Below, one piece after another: positions 53,494 through 61,447 of a stretch of 64,000 nt of DNA (the first letter of the stretch is position 1; the number at the start of each line of letters is the position of its first letter). A model generated the notes under the pieces. It ran no database searches. It saw only the letters and a program-made list of their open reading frames with translations, and was not told the DNA's origin. Both the position numbers and the translations under genes were made by a program. The stretch lies in the NCBI GenBank assembly GCA_964242575.1, contig CAXTCN010000004.1, forward strand, positions 47,089 to 111,088, written 5' to 3'. Source of the stretch: JANPPS01 sp964242575. Its GTDB lineage: Bacteria > Pseudomonadota > Alphaproteobacteria > Acetobacterales > Acetobacteraceae.

Positions 53494-53511
53494 TTTCCCG
53501 CTTGCGGGAAA
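53494..53511. repeat. REP-like palindrome next to a ribosome binding site
   Basis: TTTCCCGC TT GCGGGAAA (53494-53511) is a perfect 8-bp stem with a 2-nt loop. On the minus strand it ends directly at the AAGGAG site of the glyoxalase-like gene. The CCCGCTTGCGGG core is a frequent intergenic palindrome in related genomes as I recall. It could be a REP-type repeat and could also influence translation. Confidence 0.5.
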
Positions 53512-53564
53512 GGCTTGGGATGAGTGCAGCGCACGTTGGTCCAGCCGTCGTTGCACGCCACCCT

Positions 53565-53717
53565 TCATCCCATGCAGGGCCATTCAGTTCTAATTTTTTG
53601 GTCACAAATGATCCTCGCATGTCGACGCTGGCACTGTGGTCGTGGAGCGCTTTGCTGACGGTTCGGGTCGATAGTTTGGGTCACTTGGTTAGGACTGAAT
53701 GGCCCTGTCATCCCATG
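53565..53717. mobile_element. Miniature inverted-repeat transposable element (133 bp) with 10-bp target duplication
   Basis: The element spans 53575-53707. Its left end CAGGGCCATTCAGTTCTAA (53575-53593) and right end (53689-53707, reverse complement CAGGGCCATTCAGTCCTAA) match at 18 of 19 positions. Both ends are flanked by an exact direct repeat TCATCCCATG (53565-53574 and 53708-53717). There is no coding capacity. Ends starting CAGGG and a 10-bp duplication fit my memory of the ISAs1 family. It lies 106 bp upstream of minC. Confidence 0.88.
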
Positions 53718-53812
53718 AGGGCCGGGAGGTCAACCCACTCACAGCGGCACACGGCATTGAGCGTGACGCTCGTGCCACCAGCTCATAATGAACGTCATCG
53801 CCGGCCTGCAAT

Positions 53813-54577
53813 ATGTTGACGGCACAGCGCCAGGGCACTACCCCCGATAATGTGAGCACAGCCGCCCGCCCCCGTCCTTTCCTGCGCCTCCGCGGACGAT
53901 CCTTCATGGCCGTGGTCCTGTTGCCGGACCTGCCGCTTGAGGACTGGATGGTGCAGCTTGACGCGCAGCTCGGCCGCTCTCCGCGCTTCTTTGACGGCCG
54001 GCCAGTCGTGCTGGACCTCTCAGGCCTTGCAGGCGAGGAGGCCGGATTCGTTGGGCTGGTCGAGGCGCTCGCCGCCCGCGCCATTCGCGTCATCGGCATC
54101 GAAGGGGTGGACGACGCGTTGCCTGTCGCCATGCTCGATGTCCTGCCGCCGCTGCTGCACAACGGGCGCACGGTCGGCTTGCCGATGCTGGTCCCGGGCG
54201 AGCCTGAGCCACCCGCGCCGCCGCCGGAACGCGAGCCCCTGGGCTTGGTGCTGGACCGGCCGGTACGCTCGGGGCAGAGCGTCGCGCACACGGTGGGCGA
54301 CGTGACGGTGATCGGGTCCGTCGCCAGCGGTTCGGAAGTGATTGCCGGCGGCTCCATCCACGTCTATGGCACGTTGCGAGGCCGCGCGATTGCGGGGCTC
54401 CTCACTCCAGGACCCGGCGGAGCGCGTCCGCGCATTTTCTGCCGGCGGCTGGAAGCGGAGTTGTTGGCGATCGACGGGGTGTATAAGACCGCTGACGAAA
54501 TGGACCCAACGCTGATGGGCCGTGCTGTCCAGGCATGGCTCGAAGGCGACCAAATTAGGATGGCGGCGTTGGATTGA
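53813..54577 (+). CDS. minC: Septum site-determining protein MinC
   Basis: 254 aa. MinC blocks FtsZ polymerisation away from midcell. The N-terminal domain has PFLRLRGRSFMAVVLLPD, and PLGLVLDRPVRSGQSVAHTVGDVTVIGSVASGSEVIAGGSIHVYGTLRGRAIAG is the C-terminal beta-helix that binds MinD. ATG 53813 is the assumed start; GTG 53852 would trim 13 poorly conserved residues. minD follows 20 bp later. The promoter must lie within or next to the upstream miniature element. Confidence 0.94.
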   Translation: MLTAQRQGTTPDNVSTAARPRPFLRLRGRSFMAVVLLPDLPLEDWMVQLDAQLGRSPRFFDGRPVVLDLSGLAGEEAGFVGLVEALAARAIRVIGIEGVDDALPVAMLDVLPPLLHNGRTVGLPMLVPGEPEPPAPPPEREPLGLVLDRPVRSGQSVAHTVGDVTVIGSVASGSEVIAGGSIHVYGTLRGRAIAGLLTPGPGGARPRIFCRRLEAELLAIDGVYKTADEMDPTLMGRAVQAWLEGDQIRMAALD

Positions 54578-54597
54578 ACAGCTTGAAGGGTTAAGGG

Positions 54598-55413
54598 ATG
54601 GCGAAGGTCCTGGTCGTTACGTCCGGCAAGGGCGGGGTGGGCAAGACCACCTCCACCGCGGCGATCGGAGCGGCGCTCGCACAAGCGGGCAAGAACGTCG
54701 TCGTCGTTGACTTTGACGTGGGGCTGCGCAACCTCGACCTTATCATGGGGGCAGAGCGCCGGGTCGTGTACGACCTCATCAACGTGGTGCAGGGCGACGC
54801 CAAGCTGTCGCAAGCGCTAATCCGCGACAAGCGGGTGGATATGCTGCACTTGCTGCCCGCCAGCCAGACCCGGGACAAGGACGCGTTGACCAGCGAGGGC
54901 GTGGCCCGCGTCATGTCCGAGCTGCGCGAGCGTTTTGATTGGGTCATCTGCGACAGCCCGGCCGGCATCGAGCGTGGCGCGCAGTTGGCGATGTATCACG
55001 CCGACACCGCTGTCGTGGTCACCAACCCGGAAGTCAGCTCCGTCCGCGACAGCGACCGCATCATCGGCATGCTCGACAGCAAGACCGAGCGCGCCGAGAA
55101 GGGCGAGCGGGTGGACAAGCACCTTCTGCTCACGAGGTACGATCCTGCCCGAGCCGCCCGGGGCGATATGCTGAAAACCGAGGACGTGCTGGAGATTTTG
55201 TCGATTCCGCTGTTGGGCATCATTCCCGAGAGCCAGGACGTGCTGAAAGCCAGCAACGTCGGCTCACCGGTGACGCTTGCGGACCTGAACTCGCCGGCGG
55301 CCCGGGCCTACACGGCGGCGGTGCGGCGCCTGTTGGGGGAGACGGTTGAAATGAGCGTGCCGTCCCGGAAAATCAGCCTGTTCGGCAAGCTGTTCGGACG
55401 GAGGGTTGCGTGA
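54598..55413 (+). CDS. minD: Septum site-determining ATPase MinD
   Basis: 271 aa. VLVVTSGKGGVGKTTSTAAIG is the deviant Walker A (K11, K16). VVDFDVGLRNLDLIMGAERRVVYDLINV and DSPAGIERGAQLAMYHAD follow. The C-terminal amphipathic helix (SRKISLFGKLFGRRVA) targets the membrane. It recruits MinC and oscillates with MinE. The minE GTG overlaps its stop (GTGA). Confidence 0.98.
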   Translation: MAKVLVVTSGKGGVGKTTSTAAIGAALAQAGKNVVVVDFDVGLRNLDLIMGAERRVVYDLINVVQGDAKLSQALIRDKRVDMLHLLPASQTRDKDALTSEGVARVMSELRERFDWVICDSPAGIERGAQLAMYHADTAVVVTNPEVSSVRDSDRIIGMLDSKTERAEKGERVDKHLLLTRYDPARAARGDMLKTEDVLEILSIPLLGIIPESQDVLKASNVGSPVTLADLNSPAARAYTAAVRRLLGETVEMSVPSRKISLFGKLFGRRVA

Positions 55414-55661
55414 ACCTATTTGGCTTCCTCAACCGGCGCAGCACCGCCCCAGTCGCGCGCGAGCGGCTGCAGATGCTGCTGGCCCACGAGAGCATGAACG
55501 GCAGCCAGTCGCAGTTGCTGACGGTGTTGCAGGAGGAAATCCTGGCAGTGATTGCCAAGCACATGCAAATCGACCGCGAAAAGGTCGTGGTCAAGCTGGA
55601 CCGGGGCAACGAAGTCTCGACACTCGAAATCGACATCGAGATGCCGGCTGCCCGGGCGTAA
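55410..55661 (+). CDS. minE: Cell division topological specificity factor MinE
   Basis: 83 aa. MNLFGFLNRRSTAPVARERLQMLLAHE is the membrane-binding and MinD-contact helix, and LQEEILAVIAKHMQIDREKVVVKLDRGNEVSTLEIDIEMP is the topological specificity domain. The start is GTG 55410, overlapping the minD stop. The gene is convergent with the heparinase-like gene. Confidence 0.97.
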   Translation: MNLFGFLNRRSTAPVARERLQMLLAHESMNGSQSQLLTVLQEEILAVIAKHMQIDREKVVVKLDRGNEVSTLEIDIEMPAARA

Positions 55662-55691
55662 CAGCCGGGCTGCACGGAACGGCGGCGGCGC

Positions 55692-57284
55692 CTACCCCAC
55701 CTTGGTGATCGCCCACTTCACCTGCTGCGCGCCGTCTGCTTGGCCGCTCAGCACGATCTGCTCGCTGGGTTGAGGCTCCGGTCCGCCCAGGTAAACGCTT
55801 TCTTCCAGCGAAACCTGCGCGCCCTCGGCCCGGAACCGCCAGCTTGTGCCGCCCGGCAGACGGATCATGACCGTCTCGCCATCCGATTGCAGGCTCGCCG
55901 ACACGGCAGGATGCAAGTGGAAGCGCACGGCGTAAGGCTGTGGTGTGGCTCCCTCCACTGCGTCCTCCCCGCGAATGTCTTCCCCGCTTTCAGCCATGTA
56001 CAGCCGCCGGCGGTGCAGCACTCCGAATGCCTGGGCATAGCCATCATGGCTTGCCTCCAGCCAGTGCGCGCCGTTCGCCTCCTGGCGTTGCACCTCCACC
56101 TCGTTGGGGTGCCGGCCCAATCCCCCTGGCCGCAGCTCGGACGAGTTGGTGTCGGCGATCACCAGCGTGGAGTGCGCCGCGCTGGACCGCGTCGCATTCT
56201 GCCATGCCTCAGCCCCGCCTGGCATCGCGCCGCAGTTCACCACCATCCGGTCGCGCCCGACGCTCAGCTCCATCGACAACGTGCCGGCGTGCGCAGTCCG
56301 GTCGATGCCGGGTGGCGGCGGCGGCCCGCCGTCCATCACCAGCACGCTCCGCCCGGCCTGCAACCGGTGGAAGCCGCCCTCCGTCAGCCCGGCCGGCGCC
56401 CGGCTGCTGCGTCCGGCCTGGGTCAGCACCAACTCGATCAGCGCAGGACTGCCCTCCTTCGCGCCATTAAACAGCACGAGTCCGCCGTCCCCGCTGCGCA
56501 ACGCCCGCAGCGCCGGGGCCATGCGCTCGACCGCCGAAGCCAGCGCCGCCGGCGCCTGCACCTGCGCCGCATGCAGCAAGGCGCGGATTTCCGTCAGGTC
56601 CTGCAACGCCGTGAGCTGGGCGGCCGGGCTGCGCTCAGCGTGGCAGCCGTCCGGCAGCACTTGCCGCGCGATCTCCTGCGGCAACAGGCGAAGCGCGCGG
56701 TTGAGCAGTGCCTGGTGGTCCAGCAACGCCACTGCGGCGGCGATTAGGCCCTTCAGCGCCGTCAGCGCCCGCGCGTCCATTTCCTCGCCGGGCAGGCTGG
56801 CGCCGAGCGTGCGGGCGTCCGCCATCAGCCGCGCCATCAACCGCTGGCGGAACTCGTCGTCGGCGCTGGCGGCAAAGAAGTCATAGTGCCCGAGCCAAGC
56901 CGCAATGCGCGCGCCCGCCACGTCCGGCCGGTGCGCCAGCCGTTCCAGCCCCGGCGTCGTCATCCAGTGGCCGACCAGCGTCCGCGCCCGGGTCCGTGCT
57001 GCATCAGTGCCGAGCGCGCGCAGGTCCCGCAGCCAGGTGAACCCGTGCGCCACCGCCCGCAGGTCCGGATGGCCGGAGGTGTCGTTCCAACTATCGGGTG
57101 CAAGGCGCCGGGTTGCCCCGCCCCACTCCATCTCGTCCCGCAGCAGCCGTGCGCCGCGCACCGGGTCGCCGGGCCAGGGGTCCCGCACTGGCAGCGCGGG
57201 GGCGTCCGGCACGCGGCCCAACCGGAAACTCGGCATCCGCGACATGACCCGGCGGGCGTCCCGCGCCCAACGCTTCGGGTCCAC
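55692..57284 (-). CDS. Heparinase II/III family protein
   Basis: 530 aa. An N-terminal alpha/alpha toroid (WLRDLRALGTDAARTRARTLVGHWM ... RIAAWLGHYDFFAASADDEFRQRLMARL) and a C-terminal beta-sandwich with AHSTLVIADTNSSEL, HDGYAQAFGVLHRRRLYM and RFHLHPAVSAS. Alphaproteobacterial members beside rpe are often called uronate lyases, but the substrate is unproven. GTG 57284 shares its G with the rpe TAG. No signal peptide is seen. Confidence 0.9.
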   Translation of the reverse strand: MDPKRWARDARRVMSRMPSFRLGRVPDAPALPVRDPWPGDPVRGARLLRDEMEWGGATRRLAPDSWNDTSGHPDLRAVAHGFTWLRDLRALGTDAARTRARTLVGHWMTTPGLERLAHRPDVAGARIAAWLGHYDFFAASADDEFRQRLMARLMADARTLGASLPGEEMDARALTALKGLIAAAVALLDHQALLNRALRLLPQEIARQVLPDGCHAERSPAAQLTALQDLTEIRALLHAAQVQAPAALASAVERMAPALRALRSGDGGLVLFNGAKEGSPALIELVLTQAGRSSRAPAGLTEGGFHRLQAGRSVLVMDGGPPPPPGIDRTAHAGTLSMELSVGRDRMVVNCGAMPGGAEAWQNATRSSAAHSTLVIADTNSSELRPGGLGRHPNEVEVQRQEANGAHWLEASHDGYAQAFGVLHRRRLYMAESGEDIRGEDAVEGATPQPYAVRFHLHPAVSASLQSDGETVMIRLPGGTSWRFRAEGAQVSLEESVYLGGPEPQPSEQIVLSGQADGAQQVKWAITKVG

Positions 57285-57994
57285 TAGCGCAACCCGCCGA
57301 CCAGAGTGGCCGCACGCAGGCCAGCGATGGCGGCGCTCCGGTCCGCCGCTCCGAATACGGCCGTCCCCGCCACCAGCACCGTGGCGCCGGCAGCGGCGCA
57401 ATCGGCCGCGGTCTCCAGGTCGATGCCGCCGTCCACCTCCAGCGCGATGTCCCGGTCGATCCCATCCAGCATGTTTCGCAGCTCGATCACCTTGTCCAAC
57501 TGCCAGGCGATAAAGCCCTGCCCGCCGAAGCCGGGGTTCACGGTCATGGCCAGCACGGTGTCCACCAAGTCCAGCACGGGCGCCACAACGGCCGCTGGGG
57601 TGCCGGGGTTGATGGCGACGCCGGCTGCCTTGCCCAACGCCCGGATCAACTGCAAGCTCCGGTGCAGATGCGGCCCAGCCTCCGCGTGCACCGTGATGCG
57701 GTCCGCGCCCGCCTCCGCGAAGGCGGCGATGTAGGGGTCGGCCGGGCTGATCATCAGGTGCACGTCGAGCGGCAGCTTGGTATGGGGCCGGATGGCGCGC
57801 AGCACGCCGGGGCCGAACGAGAGATTGGGCACGAAATGGCCGTCCATGACATCGAAGTGCAGCCAATCCGCTCCGGCTGCCTCGGCTGCCCGGGCCTCCT
57901 CGCCAAGACGGCTTACGTCGGCGGCCAGCAGGCTCGGCGCAATGAGGACCGGCGGTGGCCGCCCGGGCGCGGACGAGAAATCAAGTTTTGGCAT
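57284..57994 (-). CDS. rpe: Ribulose-phosphate 3-epimerase
   Basis: 236 aa TIM barrel of the pentose phosphate pathway. IAPSLLAADVSRLGEEARAAEAAGADWLHFDVMDGHFVPNLSFGP holds the metal His/Asp (HFDVMDGHFVP), LDVHLMI the second His, and VNPGFGGQGFI the phosphate loop, with LEVDGGID at the end. ATG 57994 gives the normal length. The 144-bp gap upstream has no gene I can support. Confidence 0.97.
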   Translation of the reverse strand: MPKLDFSSAPGRPPPVLIAPSLLAADVSRLGEEARAAEAAGADWLHFDVMDGHFVPNLSFGPGVLRAIRPHTKLPLDVHLMISPADPYIAAFAEAGADRITVHAEAGPHLHRSLQLIRALGKAAGVAINPGTPAAVVAPVLDLVDTVLAMTVNPGFGGQGFIAWQLDKVIELRNMLDGIDRDIALEVDGGIDLETAADCAAAGATVLVAGTAVFGAADRSAAIAGLRAATLVGGLR

Positions 57995-58138
57995 GGGTGA
58001 GGTTTTAAGGGCGGCGCTCCGGGAAGCACAAGCGGTGAGTGCCTGTTTTGGCGGCACCGGCCCCGATAGCCTCGGCTGGACCGCCGGAGCCGCTGGCCCT
58101 GGGAGCGTGCCCGCGCTTCGGACCCCCTGGGAGGGATA

Positions 58139-59791
58139 CTAGGGCCGTCCAGGCAACCAAACCTCGATCGTGCCGCGTGAGGGCCGTGGCTGGTACGTGG
58201 TAAAGTCGCGGACCGTCCAAGTAAGGCCAGTGTCGGCCAACGACGCCACCATCTGACGAGCGGCGGGCTCGTCCTCAGGATAGAAATAGCGGACGCTGGG
58301 CTGCGCCGGCGTGTCCGGAACCCGCCGAGTCTCGACAGTGCCGGGCCTTGGGGAAAAGCTTGTGAGCAGGCGGGCAGACATTGCCTCCGCTGCCGCAGAG
58401 CCAGCCTGCGCGTGGATAACGACGCGTGAACCCGGCGTGGCGGCAGGCGCCGCGGGCGCCGCGGGCGGGACCGCGTTGGCGTTCTGTGAGCGCCAAGCCA
58501 GGAACTCGTCAAACAAGGCGCTGCGCTGCGCTGGCGACAACGCGGCGGCGCTGCGGCCAGAGCCGGCCAGGAACGCATCGAAATCCCGGCGAAGGCGCGC
58601 AGCCTGGTCGGTTGATGGTGCCGTGGTTGCGGACGACGCCGGGGGTGCCGAGGTCACGGGGGCCGCCGGAGGAATCGGCGGCGTGGGCAGGGATGACGCA
58701 GGTGGGGGCGGCGTGACCACGGCAGGCGTCGTCGCGGCGGGCGGAGCCGGAGCGGATGCCGCCGGTGTGGATGGCGTAGGTGGGGATTGCGGCGCAACCG
58801 GCGTCACGGCGCCCAGCACCGGGCGCGCTGGGACATCGCGGTAAAACAGCCCGCGCAGGCCCACGTACGCCGCCCCGGCCGCACCAGCCAAAACGGCGAG
58901 CGCCAATGCCGCTCGGAGCAGCAGCGCCCGACGCCGGGGAACATGGCTCAGCGCCGGCGTCGCCGTGCTTGGGCCTGACGGCGGCTCCGACCGTGGCGCG
59001 AACACGGGCTCGACCCGGACTGCCGGCTTGTCCGCACGGCGGTGCGCGCCGCCCGGGCTGGTGGTCCCATCCCGGCCAGTCGGCGACGGAATTTCCAGCT
59101 CACCCGGCACTGCCACTGGCACCCCCAAGGGCCGCAGCAAACCTGGGTTGGGCGCCGGCGGCGCACGCTTGGCGGGCACGTCCGGGCCGGCGGCATATTG
59201 GGTTCGCAAGATCGCCACCACCTCGGGCACCGCCGGGGTGGGCGGCGGCGGTGGCAGCGGCAGGGCATTGGCCGTGGCCGGTTCAGGGGCAGGCAGGCTT
59301 ATCTGCAACGCCTCCCGCAACGGCGCTAGCTCATCGCCGCCCAGCAAGGCCCGAAACGCGGGACGCCCAACGAACACCACTTGAAGCGTTGCCTGCTCAG
59401 GCTCCGCGAAGTAGGGCGCCATGGCCTGCAAAGAACGCAGTACTTTGGGATGCAGCGTCTCGGCCTGTTCAATCAACAGGACCACACGCGTCTCCTGCCC
59501 TTGCCGGGCGGCGATGGCGCGCACCAGCAGGCGGGCGTCGTCCCCTGTGAACACCTCGCCTTCCGGCCCAGCGACCTGGATCAAGATACGGTCCAAGGTC
59601 AGTGGGGACCGCAACGGATTGCCGACGCGAATAACCCGTGTCTCTGCCCCGCTCAGCCGGGCCAGCAGGACGGACAGGGCAGCGGTGCGCTCGTGGTCGT
59701 CCTCAAGCAACAGCGCGAAGAACGGGGCGTCGAGCCGCCCAACAAGTGGAGAGGACGCATCCGCCCCGGCCAGGCTGCCGGTTCCCTCCAT
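58139..59791 (-). CDS. Membrane protein with degenerate ExeA-like ATPase domain and C-terminal envelope domain
   Basis: 550 aa. Residues 20-165 resemble the AAA ATPase of ExeA/GspA proteins: a hydrophobic strand RVVLLIEQAETLHPKVLRSLQAM stands where Walker B should be, but no P-loop GxxxxGK(T/S) exists (the equivalent region reads LLEDDHERTAALSVLL). A Pro-rich stretch leads to one membrane helix (ALLLRAALALAVLAGAAGAAYVGL, near 290-312). A second Pro/Ala linker leads to a C-terminal domain (VRYFYPEDEPAARQMVASL ... WTVRDFTTYQPRPSRGTIEVWLP) similar to SPOR/LytR_C-like envelope domains. It is followed by a lipoprotein gene upstream in the operon. The function is unknown. Confidence 0.7.
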   Translation of the reverse strand: MEGTGSLAGADASSPLVGRLDAPFFALLLEDDHERTAALSVLLARLSGAETRVIRVGNPLRSPLTLDRILIQVAGPEGEVFTGDDARLLVRAIAARQGQETRVVLLIEQAETLHPKVLRSLQAMAPYFAEPEQATLQVVFVGRPAFRALLGGDELAPLREALQISLPAPEPATANALPLPPPPPTPAVPEVVAILRTQYAAGPDVPAKRAPPAPNPGLLRPLGVPVAVPGELEIPSPTGRDGTTSPGGAHRRADKPAVRVEPVFAPRSEPPSGPSTATPALSHVPRRRALLLRAALALAVLAGAAGAAYVGLRGLFYRDVPARPVLGAVTPVAPQSPPTPSTPAASAPAPPAATTPAVVTPPPPASSLPTPPIPPAAPVTSAPPASSATTAPSTDQAARLRRDFDAFLAGSGRSAAALSPAQRSALFDEFLAWRSQNANAVPPAAPAAPAATPGSRVVIHAQAGSAAAEAMSARLLTSFSPRPGTVETRRVPDTPAQPSVRYFYPEDEPAARQMVASLADTGLTWTVRDFTTYQPRPSRGTIEVWLPGRP

Positions 59792-59794
59792 ACC

Positions 59795-60112
59795 TTAGGG
59801 GTTCGCCGTGCGGGTCGTAGCCGTTTCCGCGGTCCGGCTCTGCGTCTCCTGAAAACGCTGGAACAACCGCTGCTTCTCGTCAGCCGACAAGGTGGCGCGC
59901 GCCGAAGCCGCCTGTGCCTCCGCGGCGGCTGGCGTTGCTTCGGCCGGACGGGTCGCAACCGGATCTGGCTTAGAACGCAACGTGATTGCAGGCCGGCGCT
60001 GCAATACGATCGGCTTGCCCGCGCTAAACAGTTGCGGCTCCCTGGTGCAGCCGCCCATCAGGACCGCCATGCCAAGGACAGCGATGGGCCAGACAGAGGT
60101 GCAATTACGCAT
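59795..60112 (-). CDS. Small lipoprotein adjacent to the ATPase-like gene
   Basis: 105 aa. The lipobox is in LGMAVLMGGCTREPQ (Cys about residue 22). The mature chain is polar with an Ala-rich helix ending LSADEKQRLFQRFQETQ. It stops 3 bp before the ATPase-like start. ATG 60112 is chosen for the GAGGT site just upstream and the proper signal peptide. A short motif LS--(E/Q)(K/R)--LF--F is shared with the downstream protein (LSPAQRSALFDEF). The two probably work together in the envelope. Confidence 0.72.
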   Translation of the reverse strand: MRNCTSVWPIAVLGMAVLMGGCTREPQLFSAGKPIVLQRRPAITLRSKPDPVATRPAEATPAAAEAQAASARATLSADEKQRLFQRFQETQSRTAETATTRTANP

Positions 60113-60188
60113 GACGACCTCAATCATAACGCGAACACGAAGCTCAAGCAATACAACGTAGCCGAGCCAGGCTGGTTTACCAACGTCC

Positions 60189-60551
60189 CTACGAGTCCCG
60201 CGACAGTCCTCGTTCTGCCAATGCACTCAAGTAAGCCGCCCAGCGTTCGTCCCGCTCCCGCCCGAGCCGATGCAGTATGTCCCAGGAGTAGATGCCGGTG
60301 TCATGCCCATCGGTAAAGCGGATACGCACGGCATAGTGCCCAATCGGCTCCACGGCGGCGATATTGACGTCCCGCTTGCCAGCAACGATTTTCTTTTGGT
60401 CCGGCGCATGGCCCTGCACGGCTGCGCTTGGGCTTTCAACCCGGAGGTACTCGGCTGGAAGCCGCCAGCGCAAGCCGTCGCTAAACGCCACCTCTAGCTG
60501 CGCGCTGCCACGGCGAACCCGTATTTCGGTGGGCACAGCTTGTTCAGGCAT
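60189..60551 (-). CDS. DUF971 domain-containing protein
   Basis: 120 aa. PTEIRVRRGSAQLEVAFSDGLRWRLPAEYLRVESPSAAVQGH is the DUF971 (GBBH-like N-terminal) pattern, followed by VNIAAVEPIGHYAVRIRFTDGHDTGIYSWDILHRLG. Related small proteins are tied to Fe-S cluster carriers such as Mrp/ApbC, but the role here is unproven. ATG 60551 is preferred to an upstream TTG. It is in line with Trm112, LON and CnoX genes. Confidence 0.88.
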   Translation of the reverse strand: MPEQAVPTEIRVRRGSAQLEVAFSDGLRWRLPAEYLRVESPSAAVQGHAPDQKKIVAGKRDVNIAAVEPIGHYAVRIRFTDGHDTGIYSWDILHRLGRERDERWAAYLSALAERGLSRDS

Positions 60552-60574
60552 CAGCCAAGGCAACCGCAACCTGG

Positions 60575-60778
60575 TTAGGCATCGATGGCCCGCGCCTCCT
60601 CTGGCAGCATGATCGGGATGCCGTCGCGGATGGGATACGCCAGGCCCGCGCTCCGGCTGATCAGCTCGGACGCACGGCGGTCATACTCAAGCGGACCCTT
60701 GGTGAGCGGGCACACCAGTATTTCCAGCAACCGCGGATCAACGGGCGGCTGCTCGCCCAATGTCGTGTCGTCTGGCAT
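60575..60778 (-). CDS. Trm112 family protein
   Basis: 67 aa. VDPRLLEILVCPLTKGPLEYDRRASELISRSAGLAYPIRDGIPIMLPEEAR is the complete Trm112/YcaR pattern. Bacterial members are small partners of unknown targets; in eukaryotes and archaea Trm112 activates methyltransferases. Only one cysteine of the usual zinc site remains (VCPL). The ATG overlaps the LON-protein stop as TGATG. Confidence 0.93.
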   Translation of the reverse strand: MPDDTTLGEQPPVDPRLLEILVCPLTKGPLEYDRRASELISRSAGLAYPIRDGIPIMLPEEARAIDA

Positions 60779-61443
60779 CAGCTTGCCTGCCGTCCCTGTC
60801 GGCCCGCATCCGGAGTGTGCGCGCCCATCTGCAACAAGGTCAGCAGCGTGCTGGCGCGGTCAGGCATCGCCGGCGCCTCCAGCAACGCCTGCTTCTCCGC
60901 CGGGTCGAACGGGCAGACCATCGCAAGGGTCACCACCAGCGCGTCGTCCGGCATCTCGTTGATGGCGTCCCAGTTCGCGTCGAAGCCGCGGACGGCGAAG
61001 TAGGCGCGCAGGGCGTCGATCAACCCCTCGCGGTCAATCGCGTCCGTGCTGGACGTGCTGTCCAAGTCCGCTCGGAAACGCGACAGGTCCGCCCGGACCC
61101 GGCGGTAACCGCGCCGCATCTCCAACTCCACGCTCGTGGTGAAGCGCACAAGGCCCGTGAGGGTAATGAGGTAGCGCCCATCGTCCGCTTCGCTGAAGGA
61201 CGACAGGCGGCCGATGCAGCCCACCTTATACAGGCCGGGTCCGCTGGGCGTCGCCGGCCGGGTCTCATCTGGCTGGATCATGCCAATGACCCGGCCGGAC
61301 GCGAGCGCGTCCTCCACCATCGCAAGATAACGTCGCTCGAAGATGTTGAGCGGCAACTTGCCCTGGGGCAACAGCAACGCACCCGACAGCGGAAACACCG
61401 GAAACTCGGTCGGCAACTCCTCTAGGCGCGGGTATGGCGCCAT
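60778..61443 (-). CDS. LON peptidase substrate-binding domain protein
   Basis: 221 aa. Only the N-terminal substrate-recognition domain of Lon is present: LPTEFPVFPLSGALLLPQGKLPLNIFERRYLAMVEDAL, GLYKVGCIGRLSSFSEADDGRYLITLTGLVRF, then a helical end. No ATPase or protease part exists, as usual for this family. ATG 61443 gives the conserved start, 4 bp downstream of cnoX. It may help select proteins for quality control. Confidence 0.93.
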   Translation of the reverse strand: MAPYPRLEELPTEFPVFPLSGALLLPQGKLPLNIFERRYLAMVEDALASGRVIGMIQPDETRPATPSGPGLYKVGCIGRLSSFSEADDGRYLITLTGLVRFTTSVELEMRRGYRRVRADLSRFRADLDSTSSTDAIDREGLIDALRAYFAVRGFDANWDAINEMPDDALVVTLAMVCPFDPAEKQALLEAPAMPDRASTLLTLLQMGAHTPDAGRQGRQAS

Positions 61444-61447
61444 AGCG

